IMG/VR virus record: IMGVR_UViG_3300025132_004644
Location: 1 to 30,071 of that record
Strand: one strand, 5' to 3'
From: a virus
DNA length: 30,071 nt
Made by a program: the position numbers and the translations under genes
Notes under the pieces: generated by a model
What the model saw: the letters and a program-made list of their open reading frames with translations, nothing else
Told to the model about the DNA's origin: nothing
The model's database searches: none
Shown here: positions 1-6,290 of the stretch, piece after piece
Numbering within the stretch: position 1 is the first letter of the stretch
Layout: every line of letters starts with the position of its first letter

Positions 1-420
1 GGCTTCGAGATCCATGTTTTTAGTTCCCCCGTCGTATTCATGAGCATATCCTTCTTTTATCATTTGTTCATTGAGGGACACGTCTGAGTCCCCAATGTAT
101 AACCACCCAAGAAGACGGCCATATTTACCAACGCCACCGTCAAGTTCAGTCCTAATAATGAGATCATCGTCACCAGCCACAGCACTCTCGAGCTTTTCTT
201 TAAGCCAATTGGTTGCGTCGATTCCAAGAGCCTTCTCCTCTAGATTTCGTGTTCTCTTCTCCGGCGTATCAACTCCTGCAACTCTAACTCTTTCTTTCTT
301 GTATAGATCAAACCCCAAATCAATGGTGACATCAATAGTATCACCATCAACCACACGGTTTATCTCCAAACAACGAAAGTTGTAACATGACTTCCTGCTC
401 GGCGGTGTCATCGCTCCCAT
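1..420 (-). CDS. Staphylococcal-nuclease-like (thermonuclease) protein, 3' end outside window
   Basis: The frame stays open to base 1, giving 140 codons without the C-terminus. The SNase fold is recognisable: a VVDGDT strand at residues 23-28, RVRVAGVDTPE at 44-54 with the family's catalytic Arg (R46) and Glu (E54), and KYGRLLGWLY with the second Arg at R102. These match R35, E43 and R87 of S. aureus nuclease, so a Ca-dependent nuclease is likely. The ATG at 420 is chosen because AGGAG lies 7 nt upstream; an in-frame ATG at 411 is the alternative. The start lies 74 nt inside the 3' end of the preceding small membrane gene. I see no signal peptide, so it probably acts in the host cytoplasm. 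Family call strong, start less so. Confidence 0.85.
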   Translation of the reverse strand, partial: MGAMTPPSRKSCYNFRCLEINRVVDGDTIDVTIDLGFDLYKKERVRVAGVDTPEKRTRNLEEKALGIDATNWLKEKLESAVAGDDDLIIRTELDGGVGKYGRLLGWLYIGDSDVSLNEQMIKEGYAHEYDGGTKNMDLEA

Positions 421-526
421 CTTCCATCTCCTGATGTGCCATCTTTAGTATGTAGTAGATGTAACCAAGAGCCATGAAGAAGCATATACCTACCATGGCA
501 TTGACTACAGGGACGTATTCATACAT
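347..526 (-). CDS. Small single-TM hypothetical protein (59 aa)
   Basis: The gene starts at an ATG overlapping the TGA of the upstream propeller gene, so translation is probably coupled. The protein has one hydrophobic helix (about residues 8-27, from VVNAMVG to GYIYY) followed by an acidic tail with QEMEDGSDD. This predicts a one-pass membrane protein with a soluble C-terminus. I recognise no family and no catalytic motif. An upstream in-frame extension exists but lies wholly inside the preceding gene, so the overlapping ATG is preferred. Its 3' end overlaps the nuclease gene by 74 nt, which is long even for a phage. Confidence 0.6.
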   Translation of the reverse strand: MYEYVPVVNAMVGICFFMALGYIYYILKMAHQEMEDGSDDTAEQEVMLQLSLFGDKPCG

Positions 527-1397
527 CAAACTTAAATGGGAATGGGTATTTGTTGTGATGACATAGATCTTCTCCATCAATCCTTCTGATATCGTTGATA
601 GCACCGATGTTATCAATACGATATTCTTTTACGAACTTTTTATTCTCGAAGATAGAAATATGAGCGTCACCAAATCCTCTATAATGTCTCTCTTGTGGTG
701 GGAAGTGTCCAACTGCAATTGTATTTTTATCCCCAGCCATACCTCTCATAAAACCACCAAAGGAAGGCTCATAAATTGATTTTGAACCAAAATTAATCCT
801 TTGTTTGTGAGTATCAAGACATGCAATGATGTCACCATTCAAGTAAATTCCATGAGAACTTTTAAGGTCTGTATCTATAAGGGATTCTTTTTCTCTTGTC
901 TCTAAATTTAAGACCAGAATTTGACTTGGCTTACGGTGTCTGTTATGTAGCATGACGTAGAGGAGATTATCTCTGACAACAACAGAATTAACATGATGCC
1001 TATGAGTTGGTTGAAAGTTTCCCCAACCATCGTCGATGTGAAATGTCTCATAACTATAATCTTCAAGATTGATGAACTTAATACAATCTTGTCTGGTCAT
1101 AGTTACTATGATTTTATTTTCATGGTAAACTATTTGATGTGTATTTTGATCCAGAATTCCATTTATACTTTTTACAAACTTTAAATCTGAATCATAGATC
1201 AACAGATTTGAACGATTGGCAATAAAGATCGTGTCCTCATTCCAGGTGATTCCAAATGGTCTGTGCGATGGTCTCTCTTGATTAGAGGTATGATCAAGAC
1301 CACGTTCATCTGTTTCTATTTTCAATACCGTTTCTGTATCAGTATCAAACAATGTCAATACATCATCTTTACTGTCAGATGTAATCGCCAGTTTCAT
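519..1397 (-). CDS. Beta-propeller-like protein (292 aa), function unknown
   Basis: The protein is a run of short strand-turn segments of the kind seen in NHL/six-bladed beta-propellers: FGITWNEDTIFIAN, HQIVYHENKIIVT, HHVNSVVVRDNLLYV and SSHGIYLNGDIIACLD. Each has the form 'position-specific H/G, then strand, then D/N turn'. There is no signal peptide and no membrane helix. Repeated His near blade starts could bind metal, as in some propeller enzymes, but I cannot assign an activity. Start: ATGA overlap with the stop of the upstream ORF (MKLAITSD), preferred over an upstream in-frame ATG at 1421. The fold call is inferred from repeat rhythm, not from a match I can name. Confidence 0.7.
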   Translation of the reverse strand: MKLAITSDSKDDVLTLFDTDTETVLKIETDERGLDHTSNQERPSHRPFGITWNEDTIFIANRSNLLIYDSDLKFVKSINGILDQNTHQIVYHENKIIVTMTRQDCIKFINLEDYSYETFHIDDGWGNFQPTHRHHVNSVVVRDNLLYVMLHNRHRKPSQILVLNLETREKESLIDTDLKSSHGIYLNGDIIACLDTHKQRINFGSKSIYEPSFGGFMRGMAGDKNTIAVGHFPPQERHYRGFGDAHISIFENKKFVKEYRIDNIGAINDIRRIDGEDLCHHNKYPFPFKFDV

Positions 1398-1609
1398 AAG
1401 TAACCACCCCAGATCTTCCACAGATCCCTAAAATAAAAATCAACTTCAGTTAAGTTTCCAAGAGGAACATTTTGTTCCTCTGTCTCAGCCCACTTCTTAC
1501 AAAATTTACTGACCTCATGTGAATCCCTAACTGAGTTCACGCCATACATTCTTGAAAAAGAACACATAGCAAAGTTATATCTCATAGTAAAGTCAGTCTG
1601 ATCAGTCAC
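1394..1609 (-). CDS. Hypothetical protein (71 aa), probable GTG start
   Basis: This small aromatic-rich protein (DFYFRDLWKIWGGYL at its C-terminus) has no family I recognise. The GTG at 1609 overlaps the TGA of the upstream gene, as at most junctions here. An ATG at 1585 would give 63 aa but has no purine-rich ribosome site; one at 1630 lies deep in the upstream gene. Its stop overlaps the start of the propeller gene as ATGA, so the two are likely co-translated. Confidence 0.5.
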   Translation of the reverse strand: MTDQTDFTMRYNFAMCSFSRMYGVNSVRDSHEVSKFCKKWAETEEQNVPLGNLTEVDFYFRDLWKIWGGYL

Positions 1610-1805
1610 CGAAGTGTTTCTCCAATACATCTAGCCTTTCTTCTTCCTTAGCAATCATATCAATCTGGTCTTGAACAGCAGCAAGGATATCAGAATGTTC
1701 ACCGATGCCTACAGGGTTATGTAGGTAGATGTCAATATTTGCTTTTGCCTTTTCAATGTTACCAAGTGCTTGAGCCCTCAGGGCTTTGACAATAGTTCTT
1801 CTCAT
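1602..1805 (-). CDS. Hypothetical helical protein (67 aa)
   Basis: This small, highly charged protein has two predicted helices: MRRTIVKALRAQALGNIEKA near the N-terminus and an acidic one with DQIDMIAKEEERLDVLEKH near the C-terminus. The heptad-like spacing suggests a helical hairpin or coiled coil. No signal peptide, membrane helix or catalytic motif is visible. It begins 27 bp after the plastocyanin gene ends and overlaps the next ORF. Function unknown. Confidence 0.6.
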   Translation of the reverse strand: MRRTIVKALRAQALGNIEKAKANIDIYLHNPVGIGEHSDILAAVQDQIDMIAKEEERLDVLEKHFGD

Positions 1806-1832
1806 TTGTATAGTCCTTCTTTAATTATTATA

Positions 1833-2156
1833 TCATTTGACGTGAATTTGTCCAATCATCCCTGCACCTTGGTGAGGACCACAGAAGAAATCATAATCTC
1901 CTACATCAACGAATTTGATATCCTGTGATTCACCAGGATTAAACATCAATGATTCTCTAGACAGGTCAGCTCTTCCCTCAACAATAATGTTGTGAGGTGG
2001 AAGCATTCCATTGACAAAGTGTACTGTCTCACCCGCTTCAATAGTGATGTCAGATGGATCAAAAACTAGGTTACCATTTGAACCCATCTTGACATCTACA
2101 GCCCAAGCAGGAAGGGCAAAGAATAGTGTAGCCAGGATCGCAAAAAGAAATCTCAT
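1833..2156 (-). CDS. petE: Plastocyanin (phage petE)
   Basis: Plastocyanin is the lumenal blue-copper protein that carries electrons from cytochrome b6f to photosystem I. Residues 1-19 form a Sec-type signal peptide ending AWA, as expected for export to the thylakoid lumen. The four copper ligands of the family are present: H55 (in PPHN), then C92, H95 and M100 in FCGPHQGAGM. At 107 aa with the leader it is about family length. Phage plastocyanin is known from cyanomyoviruses and is thought to keep photosynthetic electron flow going during infection. It follows an unknown membrane-protein gene by 28 bp. Confidence 0.96.
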   Translation of the reverse strand: MRFLFAILATLFFALPAWAVDVKMGSNGNLVFDPSDITIEAGETVHFVNGMLPPHNIIVEGRADLSRESLMFNPGESQDIKFVDVGDYDFFCGPHQGAGMIGQIHVK

Positions 2157-2184
2157 AAGTAAATTTACTTGACTACACTATCTA

Positions 2185-2616
2185 TCACATCTTATAGGAA
2201 TCGTCAGGTTTTTGTGTTGGAGTCAACGTAAGTGGACCTTGTTCGATTCTAATTGTCTGTGCTGGAGCTGTGGCTGCAGCCTTCTCAATAAGTCTTTCCA
2301 TGTCCGCCTTGGAAACACCACCTGAAGGACCACCATTTGCTCCGTTCTTCTTGGCAGTTTGAACACCAAACGTTGCTAGAACCCCGGTAAAGACTGAGGC
2401 GATGAAGGTGGGGTCGAGCTTCTGCTCTGGGATTCCAAGTGCAGGTGGTAGTTTAATGTACGCCAACGTGAGGATTCCACCGCTCCATACAAGAATACCA
2501 AGCCTGACAAAAGTAGATAGAATTGCCAGTTGTTCTTCCGAGTCTGCTGCCTTTTCTTTGAGTTTCCCAAGTGGTCCCTTCTTTTTGGGTTCATCCTTTT
2601 TTACTTCCTCAGCCAT
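2185..2616 (-). CDS. Two-TM hypothetical membrane protein (143 aa)
   Basis: A Lys/Glu-rich N-terminus (EEVKKDEPKKKGPLGKLKEK) is followed by two hydrophobic segments, about residues 32-55 (ILSTFVRLGILVWSGG...) and 70-88 (PTFIASVFTGVLATFG). The C-terminal tail is Gly/Ala-rich and soluble. The ATG at 2616 (MAEEV) is preferred to one 9 nt upstream. A CTAAATAC motif 20 nt upstream resembles T4 late promoters. A charged N-terminus plus two TM segments is compatible with a holin-like or virion membrane protein, but this is only an inference; the family is unknown to me. Confidence 0.65.
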   Translation of the reverse strand: MAEEVKKDEPKKKGPLGKLKEKAADSEEQLAILSTFVRLGILVWSGGILTLAYIKLPPALGIPEQKLDPTFIASVFTGVLATFGVQTAKKNGANGGPSGGVSKADMERLIEKAAATAPAQTIRIEQGPLTLTPTQKPDDSYKM

Positions 2617-2635
2617 GATTACCATTGAGACTGAT

Positions 2636-2643
2636 GTATTTAG
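2636..2643 (-). promoter_or_regulatory. Possible T4-type late promoter (CTAAATAC)
   Basis: Read on the minus strand, this octamer resembles the T4 late -10 consensus TATAAATA and lies 20 nt before the ATG at 2616. An almost identical element (22936-22943) lies 20 nt before the ATG at 22916, which supports both. It directly follows a rho-independent terminator, where a new transcript would be expected. Confidence 0.4.
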
Positions 2644-2668
2644 AAAAAAAGGGGCCGTTTAGCCCCTT
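2644..2668 (-). terminator. Rho-independent terminator
   Basis: On the minus strand AAGGGGC pairs with GCCCCTT (7 bp, 6-nt loop) and runs into a T tract. The loop contains the stop codon of the 48-aa ORF, so the hairpin ends the hli/small-ORF unit before the next membrane-protein gene. Confidence 0.85.
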
Positions 2669-2805
2669 GCACCTTGATAAGCTGGTGTCATCATACCACC
2701 ATCAGGTGGTCCGTCGTCTTCATCCTTACTGGCAAGTGCCAACATAAGGAAGTATGGAGTAATGATGAACACCAGTGTTTGAAACAGTGTCCAATCGTAG
2801 GTCAT
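2659..2805 (-). CDS. Small single-TM protein (48 aa)
   Basis: The protein starts MTYDWTLFQT, has one TM helix (about residues 8-25, LFQTLVFIITPYFLMLAL), then an acidic, Pro/Gly-rich tail beginning SKDEDDGPP. The ATG overlaps the stop of the 23-aa ORF (ATGA), and its own stop is within a terminator loop. Placement in one unit with an Hli gene and ferredoxin suggests a thylakoid-associated accessory role, but that is inference only. It is short, yet clean start coupling and the terminator support it as a real gene. Confidence 0.7.
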   Translation of the reverse strand: MTYDWTLFQTLVFIITPYFLMLALASKDEDDGPPDGGMMTPAYQGARG

Positions 2806-2873
2806 TTATTAGACCCCTTCACTACTGCGATGATAGGAATCAACATTAGTAGTGCTGCTCCTACAAATCCCAT
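2802..2873 (-). CDS. Very small membrane peptide (23 aa)
   Basis: The peptide is almost entirely one hydrophobic helix (MGFVGAALLMLIPIIAVV) with a KGSNK tail, the size and shape of small photosystem or cytochrome b6f subunits. It does not match any of those that I can recall. The start overlaps the hli stop (TGATG) and the stop overlaps the next start (ATGA), so it sits in a fully coupled chain. That coupling is the main reason to accept so short an ORF. Confidence 0.55.
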   Translation of the reverse strand: MGFVGAALLMLIPIIAVVKGSNK

Positions 2874-2980
2874 CACCAGATACCAGGAATGATTTGACCT
2901 GATACTGCGTAGCTACCCATGGCTGCGACTACACCCAGCATGGCTGCCCAACCGTTAATGCGTTCTGCCTTTTCGTTCAT
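2873..2980 (-). CDS. hli: High-light-inducible protein, minimal form (35 aa)
   Basis: This is a one-helix member of the chlorophyll a/b-binding-like Hli family, which binds pigments and protects photosystems under stress. The helix AERINGWAAMLGVVAAMGSY aligns with the family motif ExxNGRxAMxGF. The usual Arg after NG is Trp here (NGW), while the Glu and Asn pigment-binding positions remain. The tail SGQIIPGIW is typical. It is about half the length of the other hli in this window, with no N-terminal extension. It overlaps the upstream ORF by 26 nt and the downstream 23-aa ORF by 1 nt. Confidence 0.85.
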   Translation of the reverse strand: MNEKAERINGWAAMLGVVAAMGSYAVSGQIIPGIW

Positions 2981-3125
2981 TTGTTTTCTCCAAAGTGTTG
3001 TTGTAAATAACGACTCTGCCATTTTCATGAGTGAAAATAAGTTCATCATCATGTGCCCAACAGAGTTCTTCGTATAGGGCGTTCAATCTCTCCATGTCTT
3101 CATAGAGTTGGTTTGGGTTTGTCAT
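2955..3125 (-). CDS. Small hypothetical soluble protein (56 aa)
   Basis: The ATG shares a base with the TGA of the ferredoxin gene (TGATG), so it should be translated from the same message. The sequence is acidic and aromatic in its first half (NQLYEDMERLNALYEELCW) and has a strand-turn-strand segment (DELIFTHENGRVVIYN). No TM helix, signal or metal motif is seen. The last 26 nt overlap the minimal hli gene. Function unknown. Confidence 0.65.
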   Translation of the reverse strand: MTNPNQLYEDMERLNALYEELCWAHDDELIFTHENGRVVIYNNTLEKTNERKGRTH

Positions 3126-3421
3126 CAATACAAATACTCTTCTTGATCAGATAGGATTACACAATCACTTGTAGGGTAGGTGACGCAGAGAAGGCAGAGA
3201 CCTTCTTCTAGTTGATCGTCATCAAGGAATGATTGCTCTTCGTTGTCAATCGTTCCACTGATTACCTTACCAGCACATGAGGAACATGCTCCGGCTTTAC
3301 AAGAGTAAGGTAAGTCTAGTCCCGCTTCTTCTCCAGCTTCTAGAATGTATTGATCCTCTTCACAATTGAATGTGGTTTCGGTTCCATCAGGTTGCTGGAT
3401 GGTAATAGAGTAAGACGCCAT
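3125..3421 (-). CDS. petF: Plant-type [2Fe-2S] ferredoxin (phage petF)
   Basis: Ferredoxin accepts electrons from photosystem I and feeds reductases in the cytosol. The cluster ligands are C41, C46, C49 and C79 in the plant-type arrangement (CKAGACSSC ... C), and the protein is the usual length at 98 aa. It has its own sigma70-like promoter between the upstream hli gene and the ATG. Ferredoxins of marine cyanophages are known and can support bilin reductases or other reductases; no such partner is visible in this window. The RfbH-like dehydrase of the glycan operon is another enzyme class needing single-electron delivery, but a link is speculative. Confidence 0.95.
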   Translation of the reverse strand: MASYSITIQQPDGTETTFNCEEDQYILEAGEEAGLDLPYSCKAGACSSCAGKVISGTIDNEEQSFLDDDQLEEGLCLLCVTYPTSDCVILSDQEEYLY

Positions 3422-3453
3422 CGGTTTCTTGTCTAGGTAATTTATACTACTAT

Positions 3454-3482
3454 ATTGTATAAAAGTTACTGACCAATGTCAA
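3454..3482 (-). promoter_or_regulatory. Sigma70-type promoter of petF
   Basis: On the minus strand TTGACA (3477-3482) is followed after exactly 17 bp by TACAAT (3454-3459). It is about 33 bp upstream of the petF start and downstream of the hli stop, so petF and the following small ORFs can be transcribed separately from hli. Confidence 0.8.
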
Positions 3483-3489
3483 GTATGTG

Positions 3490-3708
3490 TCAGATTCCAA
3501 ACACACCAAAGAAGAACAAACTTCCAGAAGTTGCGTAGGAAAGTACCGCAGCAACGAAACCAATCATGGCTGTACGGCCATTCAGCTTCTCTGCTTTCTC
3601 AGCATATGTTTCATAACCGTAGCGCTCAGCTGCGGTCTGGTCGATGTACATACGAGGCTCTTTAGCCCACATGTTTTGCTGACCTTGATCATTAGAACTA
3701 ACAGTCAC
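3490..3708 (-). CDS. hli: High-light-inducible protein (72 aa)
   Basis: This is an Hli/CAB-like one-helix protein of the thylakoid membrane. The motif AEKLNGRTAMIGFVAAVLSY carries the conserved Glu, Asn and Arg of ExxNGRxAMxGF, and the C-terminus SGSLFFFGVFGI is typical of cyanophage Hli. A 35-40 aa N-terminal extension with RYGYETYAEKAE precedes the helix. The start is a GTG at 3708, chosen because AGGAG lies 7 nt upstream. Its own near-consensus promoter lies ~30 bp upstream. Phage hli genes are thought to protect the photosystems during infection. Confidence 0.95.
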   Translation of the reverse strand: MTVSSNDQGQQNMWAKEPRMYIDQTAAERYGYETYAEKAEKLNGRTAMIGFVAAVLSYATSGSLFFFGVFGI

Positions 3709-3735
3709 AATAAAACTCCTGTGAAGTATTGTTAC

Positions 3736-3764
3736 ATTATATATAATTTCTTAACATTTGTCAA
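3736..3764 (-). promoter_or_regulatory. Consensus sigma70 promoter of hli
   Basis: A perfect TTGACA (3759-3764) and a perfect TATAAT (3736-3741) are separated by 17 bp on the minus strand, the strongest promoter match in the window. The expected transcript begins just before the AGGAG and GTG start of the 72-aa hli. Confidence 0.88.
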
Positions 3765-3769
3765 CACTG

Positions 3770-3949
3770 TCAGTCTGAATACTGGCACACATCGGGGTTG
3801 TCTCTACAAAATTCCCTGACATGACCGTGAATATCATGCTCCATCCTGTGATGGTAGGAGATATGCATGAGTTGTATAAAAGAAAGAATCCCTGTACATC
3901 CTACGAGAAGGAGTACAAAGGGATTGAATAGAAGTTTAGATATCTTCAT
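3770..3949 (-). CDS. Small single-TM protein (59 aa)
   Basis: The protein has an N-terminal hydrophobic segment (FNPFVLLLVGCTGILSFIQL, about residues 8-27) and a His-rich soluble part (MHISYHHRMEHDIHGHVREF). The cysteine after LLLVG might suggest a lipobox, but the hydrophobic stretch continues past it, so a plain TM anchor is more likely. The ATG overlaps the stop of the upstream 72-aa ORF by 14 nt. The six His residues could bind metal; no family is recognised. Confidence 0.65.
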   Translation of the reverse strand: MKISKLLFNPFVLLLVGCTGILSFIQLMHISYHHRMEHDIHGHVREFCRDNPDVCQYSD

Positions 3950-4154
3950 CTACTGTGGGGGGATTAGGCCATCCTGGAGGGCACATAGGAGTAGTATAGG
4001 GATCCTTCATAACATAGTCAATGGTTTTTTGTGTAACCAACACTGGAGGTTGTGGACTTGGATCCCATACGGATGGCATGTCCAACCACACCTTACCTGT
4101 CTCTTCGTCTGGTGTGATACTCATCACACATAAATCGGGTACTTGATAGTCCAT
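3936..4154 (-). CDS. Proline-rich hypothetical protein (72 aa)
   Basis: This is a soluble, Pro/Asp-rich protein (MPSVWDPSPQPPVLV and MCPPGWPNPPTVDEDI) without TM or signal. The ATG sits directly after the T tract of a terminator, so no Shine-Dalgarno site is visible. An extended -10 element 30 bp upstream could start a short-leader transcript. The 3' end overlaps the next small TM gene. Function unknown. Confidence 0.6.
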   Translation of the reverse strand: MDYQVPDLCVMSITPDEETGKVWLDMPSVWDPSPQPPVLVTQKTIDYVMKDPYTTPMCPPGWPNPPTVDEDI

Positions 4155-4180
4155 AAAAAAAGAGGGCCACTAGGACCCTC
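4155..4180 (-). terminator. Rho-independent terminator after the beta-barrel-like gene
   Basis: On the minus strand GAGGGTC pairs with GGCCCTC (7 bp including one G-U, 5-nt loop), followed by seven T residues. It closes the upstream secreted-protein gene. The next ATG follows the T tract immediately. Confidence 0.8.
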
Positions 4181-4182
4181 AT

Positions 4183-4191
4183 ATTATAACA
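4183..4191 (-). promoter_or_regulatory. Possible extended -10 promoter
   Basis: TGTTATAAT on the minus strand is a perfect -10 with the TGn extension, but no good -35 lies 16-18 bp upstream. Its start site would fall inside the terminator stem, leaving the hairpin incomplete in the new transcript, which then reads the 72-aa proline-rich ORF. Confidence 0.4.
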
Positions 4192-4204
4192 CGTTATCCG
4201 TGAA

Positions 4205-4576
4205 TCAGAAACTGAACTTAACGCCCAGCTTACCACCTACGTTCAGGTCATCGAAGTCCTGGTCAGCAGTCAGCATGGAGAGTTCGCCATAAGCACCGAG
4301 TCTTTCGGTGATAGCAACGGAAGCACCAACCTTACCGGAGATTTCGGTTTCGGTCTCTTCGCCGTCAACAGATACCAGAGCAGGACCGCCTTGGACATAC
4401 CAAGCAGCGGACTCACCCAGGTCACCCTCGTAGCCGACATGCAGATCGGTTACAGCACCACTGTAGTCATCACCGACCCAACCAGCGTTGGTTTCGACGT
4501 TGACGTAGGGACCTGCAAGGGCAGCGCCTGCGGAAAGTGCGGAAGCAGACAGAGCTGCGAATACAGATTTGAACAT
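4205..4576 (-). CDS. Secreted beta-barrel-like (outer-membrane-type) protein (123 aa)
   Basis: A clear Sec signal peptide (about residues 1-21, ending AALAG) is followed by alternating beta strands: GPYVNVETNAGWVG, AVTDLHVGYEG, SAAWYVQGG, EISGKVGASVAI, GAYGELSML and NVGGKLGVKFSF. The C-terminus ends in Phe, as in many outer-membrane barrels. This suggests an 8-strand-type outer membrane protein for the periplasm or outer membrane of the infected cell. The gene is visibly GC-richer than its neighbours, with C-ending codons, which fits high expression or recent acquisition. GAGGT lies 9 nt before the ATG. It is followed by a terminator and so is probably monocistronic. Confidence 0.75.
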   Translation of the reverse strand: MFKSVFAALSASALSAGAALAGPYVNVETNAGWVGDDYSGAVTDLHVGYEGDLGESAAWYVQGGPALVSVDGEETETEISGKVGASVAITERLGAYGELSMLTADQDFDDLNVGGKLGVKFSF

Positions 4577-4692
4577 TAGTTTTTACCTCGTTTTTACTTG
4601 TGGAATGGTTACCCACAGATGGAAAGGGAATCGACAACTCCCTGTTTGTTACCCTTTGTAAAAATTGACAAAAGGTTAAGTATATATACCCG
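4577..4692. other. Intergenic region before the beta-barrel-like gene
   Basis: These 116 bp separate the end of the glycan operon from the secreted-protein gene. I see an imperfect inverted repeat (CCTTTTGT ... ACAAAGG on the minus strand), the repeated heptamer GGGTAAC and an AT-rich TATATATA run. No convincing -35/-10 pair or canonical terminator is present. A regulatory role is plausible but unproven. Confidence 0.4.
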
Positions 4693-5499
4693 TCAAGAAC
4701 TTGGCGGGGTATTTTGTTGATTCTCTGACGCACCTGATATCCTACCGAGGTAGGGATCAAAGTTCATCAATTCATCAATAGACATCTGGGCTCCAGCCTG
4801 TGACCAGAAGTTAAACTGAGCCTGATAGTTACTCTTGTGGAATACCTCCACATGGTCCTGGTGAATACTGGAACCCAGTTCTGTCTTGTATAACAAAAGG
4901 GGAATGGCGTAAGTGTTACCAGAGTTGTAGATGAGATCATCAGCAACTGGTCTGGGTCTTACATCATTATCAAGTTTGTACTTGTTACCTCTACAGTGGA
5001 GACGAATTAACTTCTCCGCATGATGTCGAGTAATCAAGTAACATGCAGTAGAGAATTCATTGACGAATCTCTTGTGGATTTTGACATGGACATCACCTGT
5101 ACAGATGATTGAGATCTGACAAACGTCCCAGTCATAAGGAATCTTACCATAGAAGTCCTTCCATGTAAAGTTCCAGAATCTGACTAGATCTAAATCACAG
5201 TCATCCTCCATCATGATCGCTACCGGATCACCACTCTCATAGAACTCCTTGATAGCCTTGAGGTGTGATGTCACACAACCAATCTCACCCGACTGACACA
5301 TGTCAGGATACCTACCCTTCAGAATGTCTCCTAGATCGTCTTCACGACCATCGTAAGCGGACACACGGGTATAGTTTTCAATCTCCCAGTACTTAAACTG
5401 GTTAGTCATATACTCCCAACGTTCTGGTTGATCATCAAGGTTGATGCAATAGATCTTGGGAAGACCTTGAAGTTTATAAGCACCTTTGTTTCTGTCCAT
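4693..5499 (-). CDS. Glycosyltransferase family 25-like protein (268 aa)
   Basis: This is the last gene of the glycan operon. It has the family 25 (LPS glycosyltransferase, LgtB/collagen galactosyltransferase type) blocks: IYCINLDDQPERW at 16-28, GEIGCVTSHLKAI at 71-83 and MMEDDCDLD at 96-104, where the acidic pair binds a metal-nucleotide sugar. Such enzymes usually transfer galactose to a surface oligosaccharide in the cytoplasm. The ATG shares a base with the preceding TGA (TGATG); a TTG one codon earlier is less likely. Donor and acceptor cannot be read from the sequence. Confidence 0.88.
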   Translation of the reverse strand: MDRNKGAYKLQGLPKIYCINLDDQPERWEYMTNQFKYWEIENYTRVSAYDGREDDLGDILKGRYPDMCQSGEIGCVTSHLKAIKEFYESGDPVAIMMEDDCDLDLVRFWNFTWKDFYGKIPYDWDVCQISIICTGDVHVKIHKRFVNEFSTACYLITRHHAEKLIRLHCRGNKYKLDNDVRPRPVADDLIYNSGNTYAIPLLLYKTELGSSIHQDHVEVFHKSNYQAQFNFWSQAGAQMSIDELMNFDPYLGRISGASENQQNTPPSS

Positions 5500-6290
5500 C
5501 AAATAGTCTCCCAGTGTCGGGGGTATAAATCTTTGGTATTTAAGTGAGCGTTGTTAGGTCCGAACCAGACTTTAGGTGCAATGACTTTACCAGTGTTTGC
5601 CAACCATGCACCCCACCATGAGAATGAAGAGTTGGCAATGATGAAGTCACTACACTGTGTCATCAGGTAGAGATCAATGTAGGAACTATTACCTCTGGAG
5701 ATAATGAATCTATCTGGTTTGAATAGTTCCTGTTCTGTAGCCCATTCAGGATCGTCTGTGAAGATGATTACATCTCTCCTTACCTCAAACTTACTTAACG
5801 CCTTCTCGTACCATTCTAGGGGGAGATTGTGATGATTACCACTATTGATTAGGAAATCACCACGACGTATGTGTAGAGCGATAGGATCGTCGAATACGCT
5901 TTCTACAATCTCTTTACACTCATCAACAAATGGTTTCTTGAATGTAAAGTCCTTACGGATCTCATCAGAGATGTGTTTAAAGTATTTCTCTGTCTGAAAG
6001 AATCCAAATAGGTTACAGTTGTCTGGACATTTGTTGAATAGTTTTTCGTCAAACTCAAAACCACCCTCTCGGATGTCCATTGCTTTGATCATACCTCTTT
6101 TACAGTCGAGTGTAAAGGGGACATCCAATTCAATATGGAGTTTGTTACCGATACCGTCATCAAAGATCTCATCATGATCGGGGATCATGAAATCATATCC
6201 GTTGTGTGTGGCGATACCTTTAGTCGAAGCATACTGGAACATCTGGTTACCCAGTTGTCCCAACTTACCGAGATAGTTAAACGTAATCAT
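5499..6290 (-). CDS. GT11 alpha-1,2-fucosyltransferase-like protein (263 aa)
   Basis: This enzyme should transfer L-fucose (or a related 6-deoxy sugar) from GDP-sugar to a glycan. GT11 motifs are intact: GQLGNQMFQYA at 11-21, the nucleotide-sugar-binding HIRRGD at 140-145, DLYLMTQCSDFIIANSSFSWWGAWL around 206-230, and KVWFGP near the end. The length is close to the family norm. It overlaps the upstream SDR gene by 14 nt and the next gene by one base. It is the best-conserved of the three GT11-like genes here; another has lost the HIRRGD motif. Confidence 0.92.
   Translation of the reverse strand: MITFNYLGKLGQLGNQMFQYASTKGIATHNGYDFMIPDHDEIFDDGIGNKLHIELDVPFTLDCKRGMIKAMDIREGGFEFDEKLFNKCPDNCNLFGFFQTEKYFKHISDEIRKDFTFKKPFVDECKEIVESVFDDPIALHIRRGDFLINSGNHHNLPLEWYEKALSKFEVRRDVIIFTDDPEWATEQELFKPDRFIISRGNSSYIDLYLMTQCSDFIIANSSFSWWGAWLANTGKVIAPKVWFGPNNAHLNTKDLYPRHWETI

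Noticed and set aside
4665-4692. TTGACA on the plus strand as a plus-strand promoter
   Set aside because: No -10 lies at 16-18 bp, and there is no plus-strand gene downstream.
4689-4708. Terminator after the GT25-like gene
   Set aside because: The stem CCCG/CGGG has a mismatch and no T tract follows.
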